A DNA stretch of 51,272 bases, taken from assembly GCA_937924475.1 (NCBI GenBank), contig CALDSV010000001.1, positions 1-51,272 of the forward strand, in the 5' to 3' direction. The notes under the pieces were generated by a model. It did no database searches and had not been told where the DNA came from. It saw only the letters and a program-made list of their open reading frames with translations. Positions 35,161 to 43,646 of the stretch are shown here, piece by piece. The position numbers and the translations under genes were made by a program. The DNA comes from an uncultured bacterium. Lineage in GTDB: Bacteria; Nitrospirota; Thermodesulfovibrionia; Thermodesulfovibrionales; Thermodesulfovibrionaceae. Within the stretch, counting starts at the first letter, position 1. Each line of letters opens with the position of its first letter.

Positions 35161-37287
35161 GTGATTAAAGAAGAAATAAAAAAAGCACTTCAGAATGCAA
35201 ATCTTGCAGGAGCATTAACTCGTTTTTCAGAAGCTTATGCAGTAAGTAGACGTAAAGCCTATGAAGGACTTGATTTTGAGGAAATTAGAGATAAAATTGC
35301 CACCTTGAAAGCCTATGTGGCCGAAAATCTTAATGAAATAATAGACACTTTTATTAAATCAGCTAAAAAAAATGGCGCCAAGGTTTTCTATACAAATAAA
35401 CCTGATGAGATCAGAAAATATATCATAGAGCTTGCTAAAAAAAACAATGTTAAAAGCATAGTTAAATCTAAATCTATGGCAACAGAGGAGATTCATCTAA
35501 ATAAATATCTAAAAGAAGAAGGAATAGAAGTAAACGAAACTGATCTTGGAGAATGGATAATTCAACTGGCAGGCCAAAGACCTTCTCACATGGTTCTTCC
35601 TGCAATTCATCTTACAAGATATGATGTCTCAGAGGTTTTTACAAAAAAAGTAGAACCCATAGAACCTGATATTTCCAAAATGGTGAAATTTGCAAGAAAA
35701 CATCTTAGAAGAAAATTTTTGGCTGCTGAAATGGGTATAACAGGTGCAAACATTGCAGTAGCTGAAACTGGAACACTATTAATTTTTACTAATGAAGGAA
35801 ATGCAAGGCTTACAATGGCTTTACCAAAAATTCACGTAGCAGTAGTAGGAGTAGAAAAACTGGTAGCTAAATTTGAAGACATTTTCCCAATAATCAGAGC
35901 TTTACCAAGAAGTGCCACAGCTCAATTAATCACAAGCTATATATCCTTTGTTAATAAACCCTATACTCACTTTGATGGTTCACAGAAAGAGTTCCACATA
36001 ATACTTTTTGACAATAATCGTAGTGCTATGGCAAAAGATCCTATTTTTAAGCAAACATTCCAATGCATTCGTTGCGCTTCTTGCCTCAATGTATGCCCTG
36101 TTTTCAGGCTTATCGGAGGACATGTATTCGGCAAAGTATACACAGGCGGTATTGGCACTATACTTACTGCTTGGACAGAAGGACTAAAAGCCTCTAAAGA
36201 CATTCAGGGGCTATGCATACAGTGTGGTAATTGTTTAAAAGTATGTCCTGGTAAAATTGATATTCCGGGGCTTATCTTAGAGATTAGAAAAAGACTCTCT
36301 AAGGAAGAGGGATTAAACTTTAAAACCAAAGCCATTTATTCAATAGTGAATAACAGAAAACTTTTTCATTCTATTTTGAAAGCTGTCTCTAAACTTCAAA
36401 AACCTTTTGAAAGAGAAGGATTTATAAGACATCTTCCTTTATTCCTTTCAGATTTAACTGAAGACAGAAGCCTACCTGCTATTTCTGATATTCCTTTTAG
36501 GGATAGATTTAAGGAGATTAAACAACAAAAATTTGACAAAAAAGTCATATTTTTTGCTGGTTGTTTAATTGACTTTGCCTATCCAGAGATTGGTGAAGCT
36601 CTGGTAAAAATTTTAAATTCTGCAGGCATAGAGGTATTGTTTCCTGAAGAGCAAACATGCTGTGGAGCTCCAGCTCGATACTCTGGTGTGATGGATGTGG
36701 CAGCAAATAACGCAAAACAAAACATTGAAGCCCTCTTTCCTTACGAGGCTGATTATGTAATCTCTGCCTGTCCTACTTGTACTGTAGCCTTGAAAAAGCA
36801 GTTTACTAAAGACCTTCAGGAGCAAAATTTCAATGAAGAATTAATTAAAAAGGCGGAAGCATTATCAAAAAAGGTAAAAGATGCCTCTGAATTAATAAAT
36901 GAACTCATTAAAGAAGAAAAAATTAAGTTTAAGTCCACCTCCCCTCAAAGCTTTACATATCATGACCCTTGTCATCTAATAAGAAGTCTCGGAATATACA
37001 TACAACCAAGGGAGAGCTTAATAAGCGCGGGGCTACAACTTACAGAGATGTTTGAGTCTGATACCTGTTGTGGCATGGGTGGTTCCTATTCTCTAAAATT
37101 TCCAGAGATTTCAAAAACAATTCTAAAGAGAAAATTGGAAAATATTAAAAAAACAGAAGTTAAACTTGTCTGCACAGACTGTCCTGGCTGTGTTATGCAA
37201 ATTAGAGGAGGAGTGGACAAAGAAGGATTATCCCTGCAAGTGAAACATTCTTTAGAAATACTCGCAGAAAGACTAAAGGAGGGCTAA
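35161..37287 (+). CDS. Fused LutB-LutA-type L-lactate dehydrogenase Fe-S protein
   Basis: A 708-residue fusion. Residues about 1-290 are a LUD domain of the LutB type (GITGANIAVAETGTLLIFTNEGN). Next come two 4Fe-4S motifs (CIRCASCLNVCPVF near 302, CIQCGNCLKVCP near 353). The C-terminal part (about 440-708) has two CCG domains as in LutA (CCGAPARYSG, CCGMGGSYSLKFPE). In Bacillus these are separate proteins. A similar fused protein is known in Desulfovibrio lactate operons. GTG start, with GGAGG 7 nt upstream. With the LutC-like protein it should oxidise L-lactate to pyruvate. Confidence 0.9.
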   Translation: MIKEEIKKALQNANLAGALTRFSEAYAVSRRKAYEGLDFEEIRDKIATLKAYVAENLNEIIDTFIKSAKKNGAKVFYTNKPDEIRKYIIELAKKNNVKSIVKSKSMATEEIHLNKYLKEEGIEVNETDLGEWIIQLAGQRPSHMVLPAIHLTRYDVSEVFTKKVEPIEPDISKMVKFARKHLRRKFLAAEMGITGANIAVAETGTLLIFTNEGNARLTMALPKIHVAVVGVEKLVAKFEDIFPIIRALPRSATAQLITSYISFVNKPYTHFDGSQKEFHIILFDNNRSAMAKDPIFKQTFQCIRCASCLNVCPVFRLIGGHVFGKVYTGGIGTILTAWTEGLKASKDIQGLCIQCGNCLKVCPGKIDIPGLILEIRKRLSKEEGLNFKTKAIYSIVNNRKLFHSILKAVSKLQKPFEREGFIRHLPLFLSDLTEDRSLPAISDIPFRDRFKEIKQQKFDKKVIFFAGCLIDFAYPEIGEALVKILNSAGIEVLFPEEQTCCGAPARYSGVMDVAANNAKQNIEALFPYEADYVISACPTCTVALKKQFTKDLQEQNFNEELIKKAEALSKKVKDASELINELIKEEKIKFKSTSPQSFTYHDPCHLIRSLGIYIQPRESLISAGLQLTEMFESDTCCGMGGSYSLKFPEISKTILKRKLENIKKTEVKLVCTDCPGCVMQIRGGVDKEGLSLQVKHSLEILAERLKEG

Positions 37288-37289
37288 AA

Positions 37290-37712
37290 ATGCTTAGAGA
37301 TTTCAAAATCAAAAGAGTCATCAAAGGAAGACTTTTGAAAGGAGATGAAATAATATCAGAAATAACAAAAATTCTAAAAGAAAATTCTATAAAGGCAGGA
37401 CTTATAAGCGGAATAGGAGCTGTAAGTAGAGCAAAAATCGGCTATTATGATCAAGAAAAAAGACAGTATATTTGGGAAGAAATTAAAGAGCCTATGGAAA
37501 TCTTATCTCTAAAGGGAAATATTTCAATAAAAGAAGACGAACCTTTTGCCCATTTACATATAATTTTATCAAGAAAAGATTACTCATCCATAGGTGGACA
37601 TCTCTTTGAAGCAGATGTTTTTGCCTTTGAATTTGAAATTATTGAACTGGACGGAGAACCTTATGAAAGAACCTTTGATGAGGATACTGGATTGTTTTTA
37701 TGGAAGGATTAA
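37290..37712 (+). CDS. PPC-domain (DUF296) protein
   Basis: A 140-residue stand-alone PPC/DUF296 domain. Conserved features are the GLISGIGAVSRAKIGYYD strand region, the histidine-rich FAHLHIILS and the IGGHLFEADVFAF motif. Plants use the domain in AT-hook DNA-binding proteins, whereas bacterial single-domain copies have no settled role. There is no AT-hook here. The gene lies 2 nt after the LutBA fusion, so it is probably cotranscribed with lactate oxidation. The 3' end overlaps the convergent deacetylase gene by 4 nt. Confidence 0.8.
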   Translation: MLRDFKIKRVIKGRLLKGDEIISEITKILKENSIKAGLISGIGAVSRAKIGYYDQEKRQYIWEEIKEPMEILSLKGNISIKEDEPFAHLHIILSRKDYSSIGGHLFEADVFAFEFEIIELDGEPYERTFDEDTGLFLWKD

Positions 37713-38626
37713 GTTAACAACTCTTCAATAGTTACTTGAACGCATTCTGCTAAGGATTTAAGGTTATAGCCACCTTCAAGAACGAATATCTTAGGAGCGT
37801 ATGATGAATTAATAATACTTCTTACAATGCTTCTTACGCCTTCTGTTGTTACATTTATGTAACTCATGGGATCATCCTGATGCATATCATAACCCGCTGA
37901 GACAAGTATTAAGTCAGGATTATTCTCTCTAATTTTTTGTGGAAGAATATCTTGAAAAACTGTTAAATATTCCCGAGTACCAGAACCTGCTCTGAGTTGA
38001 ACATTGTATGTGCAACCCTCTCCTGGTCCCTTGCCAATTTCCAATTCCCTGCCTGTGCCAGGATAAAAGGGAAATTGATGGGAACTAAAATAGAAAACAG
38101 AACAATCATCCTCAAAAACGTGCTGAGTTCCATTTCCATGGTGTACATCAAAGTCTATTATAAAAATCTTTTTGTAACCTAATTTTTTAGCATAGGCTGC
38201 ACCTATGGCAATATTGTTAAAAATACAAAAACCCATAGCAGCATCCATCTCAGCATGATGACCTGGGGGTCTTATTGCACAAAAAGCCCTATCAAATTCT
38301 CTTTTGTAAACTCCGTCAATGGATTCCAAAACTCCACCAACAGCATAGAGGGCTACTTCATAGGTATTTTCACAAATATAAGTATCAGGGTCCACATATC
38401 CAGGTGATGAATTCTTTATTCTTTCAATGTAATTAGGTTCATGCACTAATAATAATTCCTCAATGGTCGCTTTTCTTGGTTTCAAATGAAGAAGTTTATC
38501 CCACAACCCTACTGCTTTTAATTGATTTATAATGGCAACAAGCCTCTCTTTTGATTCAGGATGTCCATAAGGAGTTTCATGCTTCAAGTAGATATCATCA
38601 TAAATGAAGGCAACTTTTCTATTCAT
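37709..38626 (-). CDS. Histone deacetylase / AcuC-family protein
   Basis: A 305-residue zinc-dependent amidohydrolase of the arginase-deacetylase fold. Motifs are RPPGHHAEMDAAMGFCIFNN (tandem histidines), DFDVHHGNGTQHVF (zinc ligands Asp and His) and SAGYDMHQDDP (second Asp). Bacterial members deacetylate small acetylated amines or proteins such as acetyl-CoA synthetase. The ATG at 38626 is preferred over a codon at 38662, which lies inside the promoter. No Shine-Dalgarno is seen and the -10 is about 7 nt upstream. The substrate is unknown. Confidence 0.9.
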   Translation of the reverse strand: MNRKVAFIYDDIYLKHETPYGHPESKERLVAIINQLKAVGLWDKLLHLKPRKATIEELLLVHEPNYIERIKNSSPGYVDPDTYICENTYEVALYAVGGVLESIDGVYKREFDRAFCAIRPPGHHAEMDAAMGFCIFNNIAIGAAYAKKLGYKKIFIIDFDVHHGNGTQHVFEDDCSVFYFSSHQFPFYPGTGRELEIGKGPGEGCTYNVQLRAGSGTREYLTVFQDILPQKIRENNPDLILVSAGYDMHQDDPMSYINVTTEGVRSIVRSIINSSYAPKIFVLEGGYNLKSLAECVQVTIEELLT

Positions 38627-38633
38627 AAACAAT

Positions 38634-38662
38634 AATATCTTAAAGCCTGACTGAAAAGTCAA
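38634..38662 (-). promoter_or_regulatory. Promoter of the deacetylase-family gene
   Basis: The minus strand has TTGACT (38657-38662), a 17-nt spacer and GATATT (38634-38639); a TATTAT at 38632-38637 is an alternative with a 19-nt spacer. Initiation would fall within 1-2 nt of the ATG. Confidence 0.5.
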
Positions 38663-38681
38663 GTTTTAGACATAGGAAGAT

Positions 38682-38715
38682 AAAATTGGAGCTCTTGGAA
38701 AATTCCTCGAGCTCC
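38682..38715 (-). terminator. Terminator of the TRAP transporter operon
   Basis: On the minus strand GGAGCTC and GAGCTCC form a 7-bp GC-containing stem, extended by GGAA/TTCC inside, followed by AATTTTATC. It lies 25 nt after the permease stop codon. Confidence 0.65.
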
Positions 38716-38740
38716 TCTAAAAACTTATTATTCAATTGTT

Positions 38741-40696
38741 CTATTTTTTTACTATCTGTACAGGCCTTTTAGCTATGAGAGGTATTTGTACATCAAATTT
38801 TTCTAATAAAAGTCCTAAGACAAAAATTGCTAATCCAATGAAAGTCCAATGTCCAGGTGCCATCATTATCAAGCCTCCAGAAATATATAAAGCCCTTTCA
38901 AGAGGAGTGGCTGGTTTCTTCCAATAACCAAGAACTCCTGCCTCAATAGCAAACATAGCAACAAAGGCACCTATGAAAATGAATAAAACTTCCCAGGCAG
39001 GACCTTTCATTAAGTAGGCCGGTACGAATATAAAGAAGAAGGGCATTATATATCCGCCAATTCCCAATTTCATTGAATTCCAGGCAGCCTTTAGCCAGCT
39101 TCCACCAGCAATAGCAGTAGTGGTAAAAACAGTTATGCACACAGGTGGTGTTAAACCTGACTTAATGGCAAAATAAAAGATGAAAAGATGAGCTGCTAAG
39201 GGATTAATCCCCATTTGCTGCAAGGCTGGCACCAAAACAGCAGCTGCAATAACATAGGCAGCTGTAGTTGTCATACCCATTCCCAGAATTATGGCAGTAA
39301 GCATTGTAGCGATTAAGGCAAGATATACATTGTAGCCTGATATTTCAATAATTAATTCGGAAACTTTTACTCCAAAACCTGTAAGAGAAATAAGACTTAC
39401 AGCAATTTGAACACAAGCCATCATTATCATCAACCAGGCTAAAGCTTTTACAACACCCTCATAGAGTCCACCCCAGATTGATTTTAATCTATTCCATACA
39501 TCTCTTGTCTTTAGTGGACCTCCAAACAATATGAAAAATAAAACAGAAACAACAATTGCCCAGGCAGCACATATTTGGGCAGGGAAAAACATAAAGAGCA
39601 ATATTCCTAAGGTACCAATAGGTAAAACAAAACCTAAAATTCTATTTGGTTTTAAGATATTTTTTAGCTCGGGCATAAGTTCCTTTGGAAGTTTACCCAT
39701 GCCTGTTCTGCCAGCTTCAATCCATATTCCAGCAGCAATACCAGCAAAGTAGATTATAGCAGGAATTAAACCTGCGATCATGATGCTGGTATAAGGAATA
39801 TTAAGAAATTCAGCCATTATAAAACAACCAGCTCCCATTATTGGAGGCATGATTTGTCCACCAGAGGAAGCGGCAGCTTCAACTGCTGAAGCAAAAGATC
39901 TGGAAAAACCAAACTTTTTCATAAGAGGGATAGTAAAGGAACCGGTTGTAGCAGCATTTGCAACAGAAGAACCACTTAGCATTCCAAAAAGAGAGCTTGA
40001 AATAACAGATACATGTCCAGGTCCACCCCTCATTTTTCCTCCAAAATATGTAGAAAGCTCCATAACAGTTGAACCTACTCCAGTGGCAAAAAGTATAGGA
40101 CCAAAGATTATAAAAGGTGCTATTATTCTACTTGCCATATCAGTAAGTAATCCCCATATTCCCTCAGTCATTAGGTATAACTGATAAAGTATATCAGTAA
40201 GACTAAATCCAGGATGGCCAAATCTTCCTGGGATATGAGGTCCGTAAATTGTATAGAGAATGAAGAATAATACAAGAATTGGAATTGTTAACCCTAAGGC
40301 TCTTCTTGTTCCCTCTAAAAGAGCTATTACAAGTAAAACTGCCAAAATTAAATGATAATCTTCAAAAACTCCAGGATTCCTGACTATATCTTCCCAATGA
40401 ATCATGATGTAAATACAAGGAATGAGACTCATGGCCAGAAAGATTAGATCAACCAAAGAAGGAGCATTCTTGGTGCCTGTAATTAGGTACTGGAGGATTT
40501 TAGGCACATTCCATTTGAGCATTCTCTTTGAAAAGGGATAAACTAAAAATACAATAGCAAGACCTACGGAAAGGGAAATACCGCCCTGAAGCAAAGGATG
40601 CAGGGCGTACAAAAGAGCAGTATACAATATAAATAATCCCCATAATCCAACAAGAATATTTAGAATTAACTTCCACAGACCCCTTAATTCACGCAT
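38741..40696 (-). CDS. TRAP transporter fused permease (TAXI type, 4TM/12TM)
   Basis: A 651-residue membrane protein combining the small DctQ-like and large DctM-like parts in one chain, as is usual for TAXI-family TRAP systems. About 15-17 hydrophobic segments are present. Recognisable core stretches are SSSLFGMLSGSSVANAATTGSFTIP and AAASSGGQIMPPIMGAGCFIMAEF (about residues 232-292). It works with the solute-binding protein at 41091-42101 and takes up organic acids with an ion gradient. The substrate is not determined. It is the last gene of a three-gene operon ending at a terminator hairpin. Confidence 0.93.
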   Translation of the reverse strand: MRELRGLWKLILNILVGLWGLFILYTALLYALHPLLQGGISLSVGLAIVFLVYPFSKRMLKWNVPKILQYLITGTKNAPSLVDLIFLAMSLIPCIYIMIHWEDIVRNPGVFEDYHLILAVLLVIALLEGTRRALGLTIPILVLFFILYTIYGPHIPGRFGHPGFSLTDILYQLYLMTEGIWGLLTDMASRIIAPFIIFGPILFATGVGSTVMELSTYFGGKMRGGPGHVSVISSSLFGMLSGSSVANAATTGSFTIPLMKKFGFSRSFASAVEAAASSGGQIMPPIMGAGCFIMAEFLNIPYTSIMIAGLIPAIIYFAGIAAGIWIEAGRTGMGKLPKELMPELKNILKPNRILGFVLPIGTLGILLFMFFPAQICAAWAIVVSVLFFILFGGPLKTRDVWNRLKSIWGGLYEGVVKALAWLMIMMACVQIAVSLISLTGFGVKVSELIIEISGYNVYLALIATMLTAIILGMGMTTTAAYVIAAAVLVPALQQMGINPLAAHLFIFYFAIKSGLTPPVCITVFTTTAIAGGSWLKAAWNSMKLGIGGYIMPFFFIFVPAYLMKGPAWEVLFIFIGAFVAMFAIEAGVLGYWKKPATPLERALYISGGLIMMAPGHWTFIGLAIFVLGLLLEKFDVQIPLIAKRPVQIVKK

Positions 40697-40718
40697 TATT
40701 CCTGATTAGTCTCCTTCT

Positions 40719-41081
40719 CTATTTATTTTCTTTTGGTGTGACTTCTATAAATGTCTCTACTTGACTACCTTTGTTACCAATTATGTCTATTTTATGTTTA
40801 CCGACTTTTGCATTTATAGGGATACCAGATTTTACTAAAAAAAATCCCTTTTCATCGGTAGTGATTACATCAACCTTTTCTGTTCCTAAAGCAACTTTCT
40901 CACCTTCATCAAGAGTAATAATGATATCAATTTCTTCACTTGGTTGAAATCCTTTTCCTTCTATGGTTATTACTGTTGCTGGTTCGCCTTTGGCTGGGTT
41001 TATTGTTACAGTTGGTTGAGCAAAAACCAATAGAGGGAATGCAATTATTAAAATAGCTATGATAAAAAAATTTTTTCTCAT
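40719..41081 (-). CDS. Periplasmic IPT/TIG-like single-domain protein
   Basis: A 120-residue secreted protein with a clear signal peptide (about residues 1-21, cleavage after VFA). A single immunoglobulin-like fold of the IPT/TIG kind follows (TINPAKGEPATVITIEGKGF, then the closing strands to IEVTP). Such domains normally occur as parts of larger surface proteins, so a free-standing copy between the binding protein and permease of a TRAP system is unusual. It lies 9 nt after the binding-protein gene and 22 nt before the permease. It may be an accessory to solute capture. No characterised homologue is recalled. Confidence 0.75.
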   Translation of the reverse strand: MRKNFFIIAILIIAFPLLVFAQPTVTINPAKGEPATVITIEGKGFQPSEEIDIIITLDEGEKVALGTEKVDVITTDEKGFFLVKSGIPINAKVGKHKIDIIGNKGSQVETFIEVTPKENK

Positions 41082-41090
41082 TTTTGCCTC

Positions 41091-42101
41091 CTATTTCTTT
41101 TTCATTTCGGGAGGAATAAGTTTATCAGGCACTTTAACTTTTAAAACATCTCTGTAGAATTTGACTGCTCCTGGATGTAGTGGAACGTCACAGTATTTCA
41201 CTGCCATACCAAACATATCCTCAAAATTACCCTCTTTTAAAGTTGCAAGAGAACCAACAATCTCTTTTCTGTTCTCATATACTGCTTTAACGATCTTAAA
41301 AACCACATCCTCTGGCATATCTTTATCAACAAAATCTGTTACCACATAGGCTAAGCTTGGTTGAGACTTTTTAACGCTCTTGAATAATCCTGCCGGTATC
41401 TCCATCATCAATCCTTGACCAGGATAAACCTTATTGAATTGATCAATAAGTGCTTTAGATACTGGAAGTATTCTTATATCCATATTTGCCTCAAGGTCTA
41501 AAATTGCAGAATCTTTATATCCAGCTTTATACCAACCCTTTACAACACCTGACTTCATAGCATCTACACTTGCACCTATTCCCATCATTTTGTAATTTGG
41601 GCTAATATTTAAAGCTTTAAAAAACAATTCTACCACTCTTCCTGAAGTTGTCCCAGGATTCATAGCAAAATCAACACCATTTAGTTGTTTTACATCCTTC
41701 ACACCGCTTTTTTCACTAACTACAATGTGAATAGGTGTAATGTAGCCTCCCCAAAGAGTTCTGAGATTAGGATTTGCTTTTCCTTGATAGTCAATTATTC
41801 CCATGTAATTTGCATAACCTGCTGCAGCATCGGCAGGACCTATATGAATTGCCTTTCTTTGCAATCTTGACAGATTTTCAAGAAATCCACCTGTCTCCAC
41901 AACAGTAACTTCTATCTCCCCTGGATATGCTTTATTAACCACCTTTGCCATGGCAACAGTATTTGCATAAAGACCAGAGCGGACAGAAGTAGCACCCCAC
42001 TTAATATAAAACTTCTTCGAAGCCTCTGAGGTTGCTGAAATACCAAAAACCAGGGAAAAAATAAAAAAAGTACTCAATAAAATCACCAAAGCTCTTTTCA
42101 T
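41091..42101 (-). CDS. TAXI-family TRAP solute-binding protein
   Basis: A 336-residue periplasmic receptor of the TAXI family with a signal peptide (cleavage near SEA, about residue 28). Family features are WGATSVRSGLYANTVAMAKVVN, the ETGGFLENLSRLQ region, PGTTSGRVVELFFKA and a C-terminal LHPGAVKFYRD. It delivers an organic solute to the fused permease encoded two genes later. AAGGAGG lies before the ATG, and its own promoter is just upstream. Confidence 0.92.
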   Translation of the reverse strand: MKRALVILLSTFFIFSLVFGISATSEASKKFYIKWGATSVRSGLYANTVAMAKVVNKAYPGEIEVTVVETGGFLENLSRLQRKAIHIGPADAAAGYANYMGIIDYQGKANPNLRTLWGGYITPIHIVVSEKSGVKDVKQLNGVDFAMNPGTTSGRVVELFFKALNISPNYKMMGIGASVDAMKSGVVKGWYKAGYKDSAILDLEANMDIRILPVSKALIDQFNKVYPGQGLMMEIPAGLFKSVKKSQPSLAYVVTDFVDKDMPEDVVFKIVKAVYENRKEIVGSLATLKEGNFEDMFGMAVKYCDVPLHPGAVKFYRDVLKVKVPDKLIPPEMKKK

Positions 42102-42130
42102 GTACCCCCTCCTTATTTAGGATTTTAATG

Positions 42131-42159
42131 ATAATATTAAAAAATTCAAAAAAAGTCAA
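42131..42159 (-). promoter_or_regulatory. Promoter of the TRAP operon
   Basis: The minus strand has TTGACT (42154-42159), a 17-nt spacer and TATTAT (42131-42136). The 5' leader would be about 25 nt and carries the Shine-Dalgarno. It begins just after the malic enzyme stop, with no terminator between. Confidence 0.7.
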
Positions 42160-42165
42160 TATTTA

Positions 42166-43569
42166 TTATCTTGCCCATTTTAATTTCCTTGCCTTTTCTG
42201 CCACTGCATGAGATACTACCTGAGCTACTTTCTTGTTAAAAATACTGGGAATAATATAATCTTCATTCAGTTCTTCATCTTTGATTATATTAGCAATGGC
42301 ATTAGCAGCTGTAAAAAATATTTCTTTATCAACTCCCTTTGCCCGTACCTCAAGAAGTCCTTTGAATAATCCTGGAAAGGCCAGAACATTATTAATCTGA
42401 TTAGGATAATCGGATCTTCCTGTTGCCATAATTCTTACAAGTGGCATAGCAAGTTCTGGAGCAATTTCAGGGTCTGGGTTTGCCAATGCAAAAACCACTC
42501 TGTCTTTCGCCATTCTCTCAATATCTTCTGGTTTAACAATGTTAGGAGCAGAAAGTCCAATAAACACATCAGCACCTACCAGAGCATCTGATAGAGTCCC
42601 TTTTATCTTTCGTGGATTAGTTATCTTTGCTAATTCTTCCTTATATGGATCGATATCTTCTTGTCTGCCTTCGTAAACAACCCCAGATCTATCACAGACA
42701 ACTATATCTTTAATGCCATAGTCTAATAACATGTAAGCAGTGGCAGTTCCAGCAGCACCGGCTCCTGCTATAACAATTTTTAGATCCCTTATGTCTCTTT
42801 TTAAGATTCTCCCTACATTTATCAGCGCAGCTAAGACTACAATGGCTGTACCATGTTGATCATCGTGAATTACTGGTATATTAAGTTCTTCACGAAGTCT
42901 TCTTTCCACTTCAAAACATCGTGGAGCAGCAATATCCTCAAGATTGATACCTCCGAAGGGAGTCGAGATTTTTTTAATTATATCAACAAGTTCATCCACA
43001 TTTGTTGTTCTTATTGCTATTGGAAAGGCATCAACACCACCAAACTCTTTGAAGAGCATACACTTACCTTCCATCACTGGCATTGCTGCATCAGGTCCAA
43101 TATTTCCAAGTCCCAGCACTGCGGTACCATCTGTTATGACTGCTACTGTATTTCCCTTTATCGTATAGCGATATACATGATCAGGATTCTTATAGATATC
43201 AAGACAAACTCGAGCAACACCCGGAGTATAAACTCTTGAAAGATCTTCTCTACCTTTAACATTTATCCTGTTGTATATTCCAATTTTACCTCCTTCATGA
43301 ACAAGAAAGGTTCTATCCATCACTCTTAAAATTTTCACACCCTCAATGTGTTTTAAGGCTTTAATTATTTTTTTCTCATGCTCTTCATCGCGAGCATTTA
43401 CTGTTATGTCTCTTATAATTCTTCCTTTCTCTACCTTTACAATATCAATAGAACCCAAATCTCCACCAGCACCACTTATAGCAGAGGCGATTTTTGCAAA
43501 CATTCCTATTCTGTTTTCAATCTCTACCCTTAGTGTTATACTATAACTAGGGCTTGGAACATATCCCAT
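42166..43569 (-). CDS. NAD(P)-dependent malic enzyme with N-terminal ACT domain
   Basis: A 467-residue enzyme decarboxylating malate to pyruvate and CO2, or the reverse. Residues about 8-80 form an ACT domain (LRVEIENRIGMFAKIASAI), a likely amino-acid or metabolite sensor. The malic N domain follows (YTPGVARVCLDI, AVITDGTAVLGLGNIGP), then the dinucleotide-binding domain (VIAGAGAAGTATAYML). It is the short bacterial type with an added ACT. AGGAGG lies 6 nt before the ATG. It is divergent from the sdh operon, which handles the neighbouring C4 acids. Confidence 0.94.
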   Translation of the reverse strand: MGYVPSPSYSITLRVEIENRIGMFAKIASAISGAGGDLGSIDIVKVEKGRIIRDITVNARDEEHEKKIIKALKHIEGVKILRVMDRTFLVHEGGKIGIYNRINVKGREDLSRVYTPGVARVCLDIYKNPDHVYRYTIKGNTVAVITDGTAVLGLGNIGPDAAMPVMEGKCMLFKEFGGVDAFPIAIRTTNVDELVDIIKKISTPFGGINLEDIAAPRCFEVERRLREELNIPVIHDDQHGTAIVVLAALINVGRILKRDIRDLKIVIAGAGAAGTATAYMLLDYGIKDIVVCDRSGVVYEGRQEDIDPYKEELAKITNPRKIKGTLSDALVGADVFIGLSAPNIVKPEDIERMAKDRVVFALANPDPEIAPELAMPLVRIMATGRSDYPNQINNVLAFPGLFKGLLEVRAKGVDKEIFFTAANAIANIIKDEELNEDYIIPSIFNKKVAQVVSHAVAEKARKLKWAR

Positions 43570-43585
43570 TTTTGTCCTCCTATAC

Positions 43586-43614
43586 TTGACATAGTGTGTA
43601 ATAAATTATACAAA
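43586..43614 (+). promoter_or_regulatory. Promoter candidate of sdhABCD
   Basis: TTGACA at 43586-43591 is a perfect -35. The -10 is TACAAA (17-nt spacer, 43609-43614) or TATACA (15-nt spacer, 43607-43612). It overlaps the divergent malic enzyme promoter, so the two probably compete. Confidence 0.5.
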
Positions 43615-43632
43615 ATAAAATAACTTTTGCAA
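43605..43632 (-). promoter_or_regulatory. Promoter of the malic enzyme gene
   Basis: The minus strand has TTGCAA (43627-43632), a 16-nt spacer and a perfect TATAAT (43605-43610). The leader would be about 30 nt and includes the AGGAGG. Confidence 0.7.
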
Positions 43633-43646
43633 ATAAGGAGAGGCTC

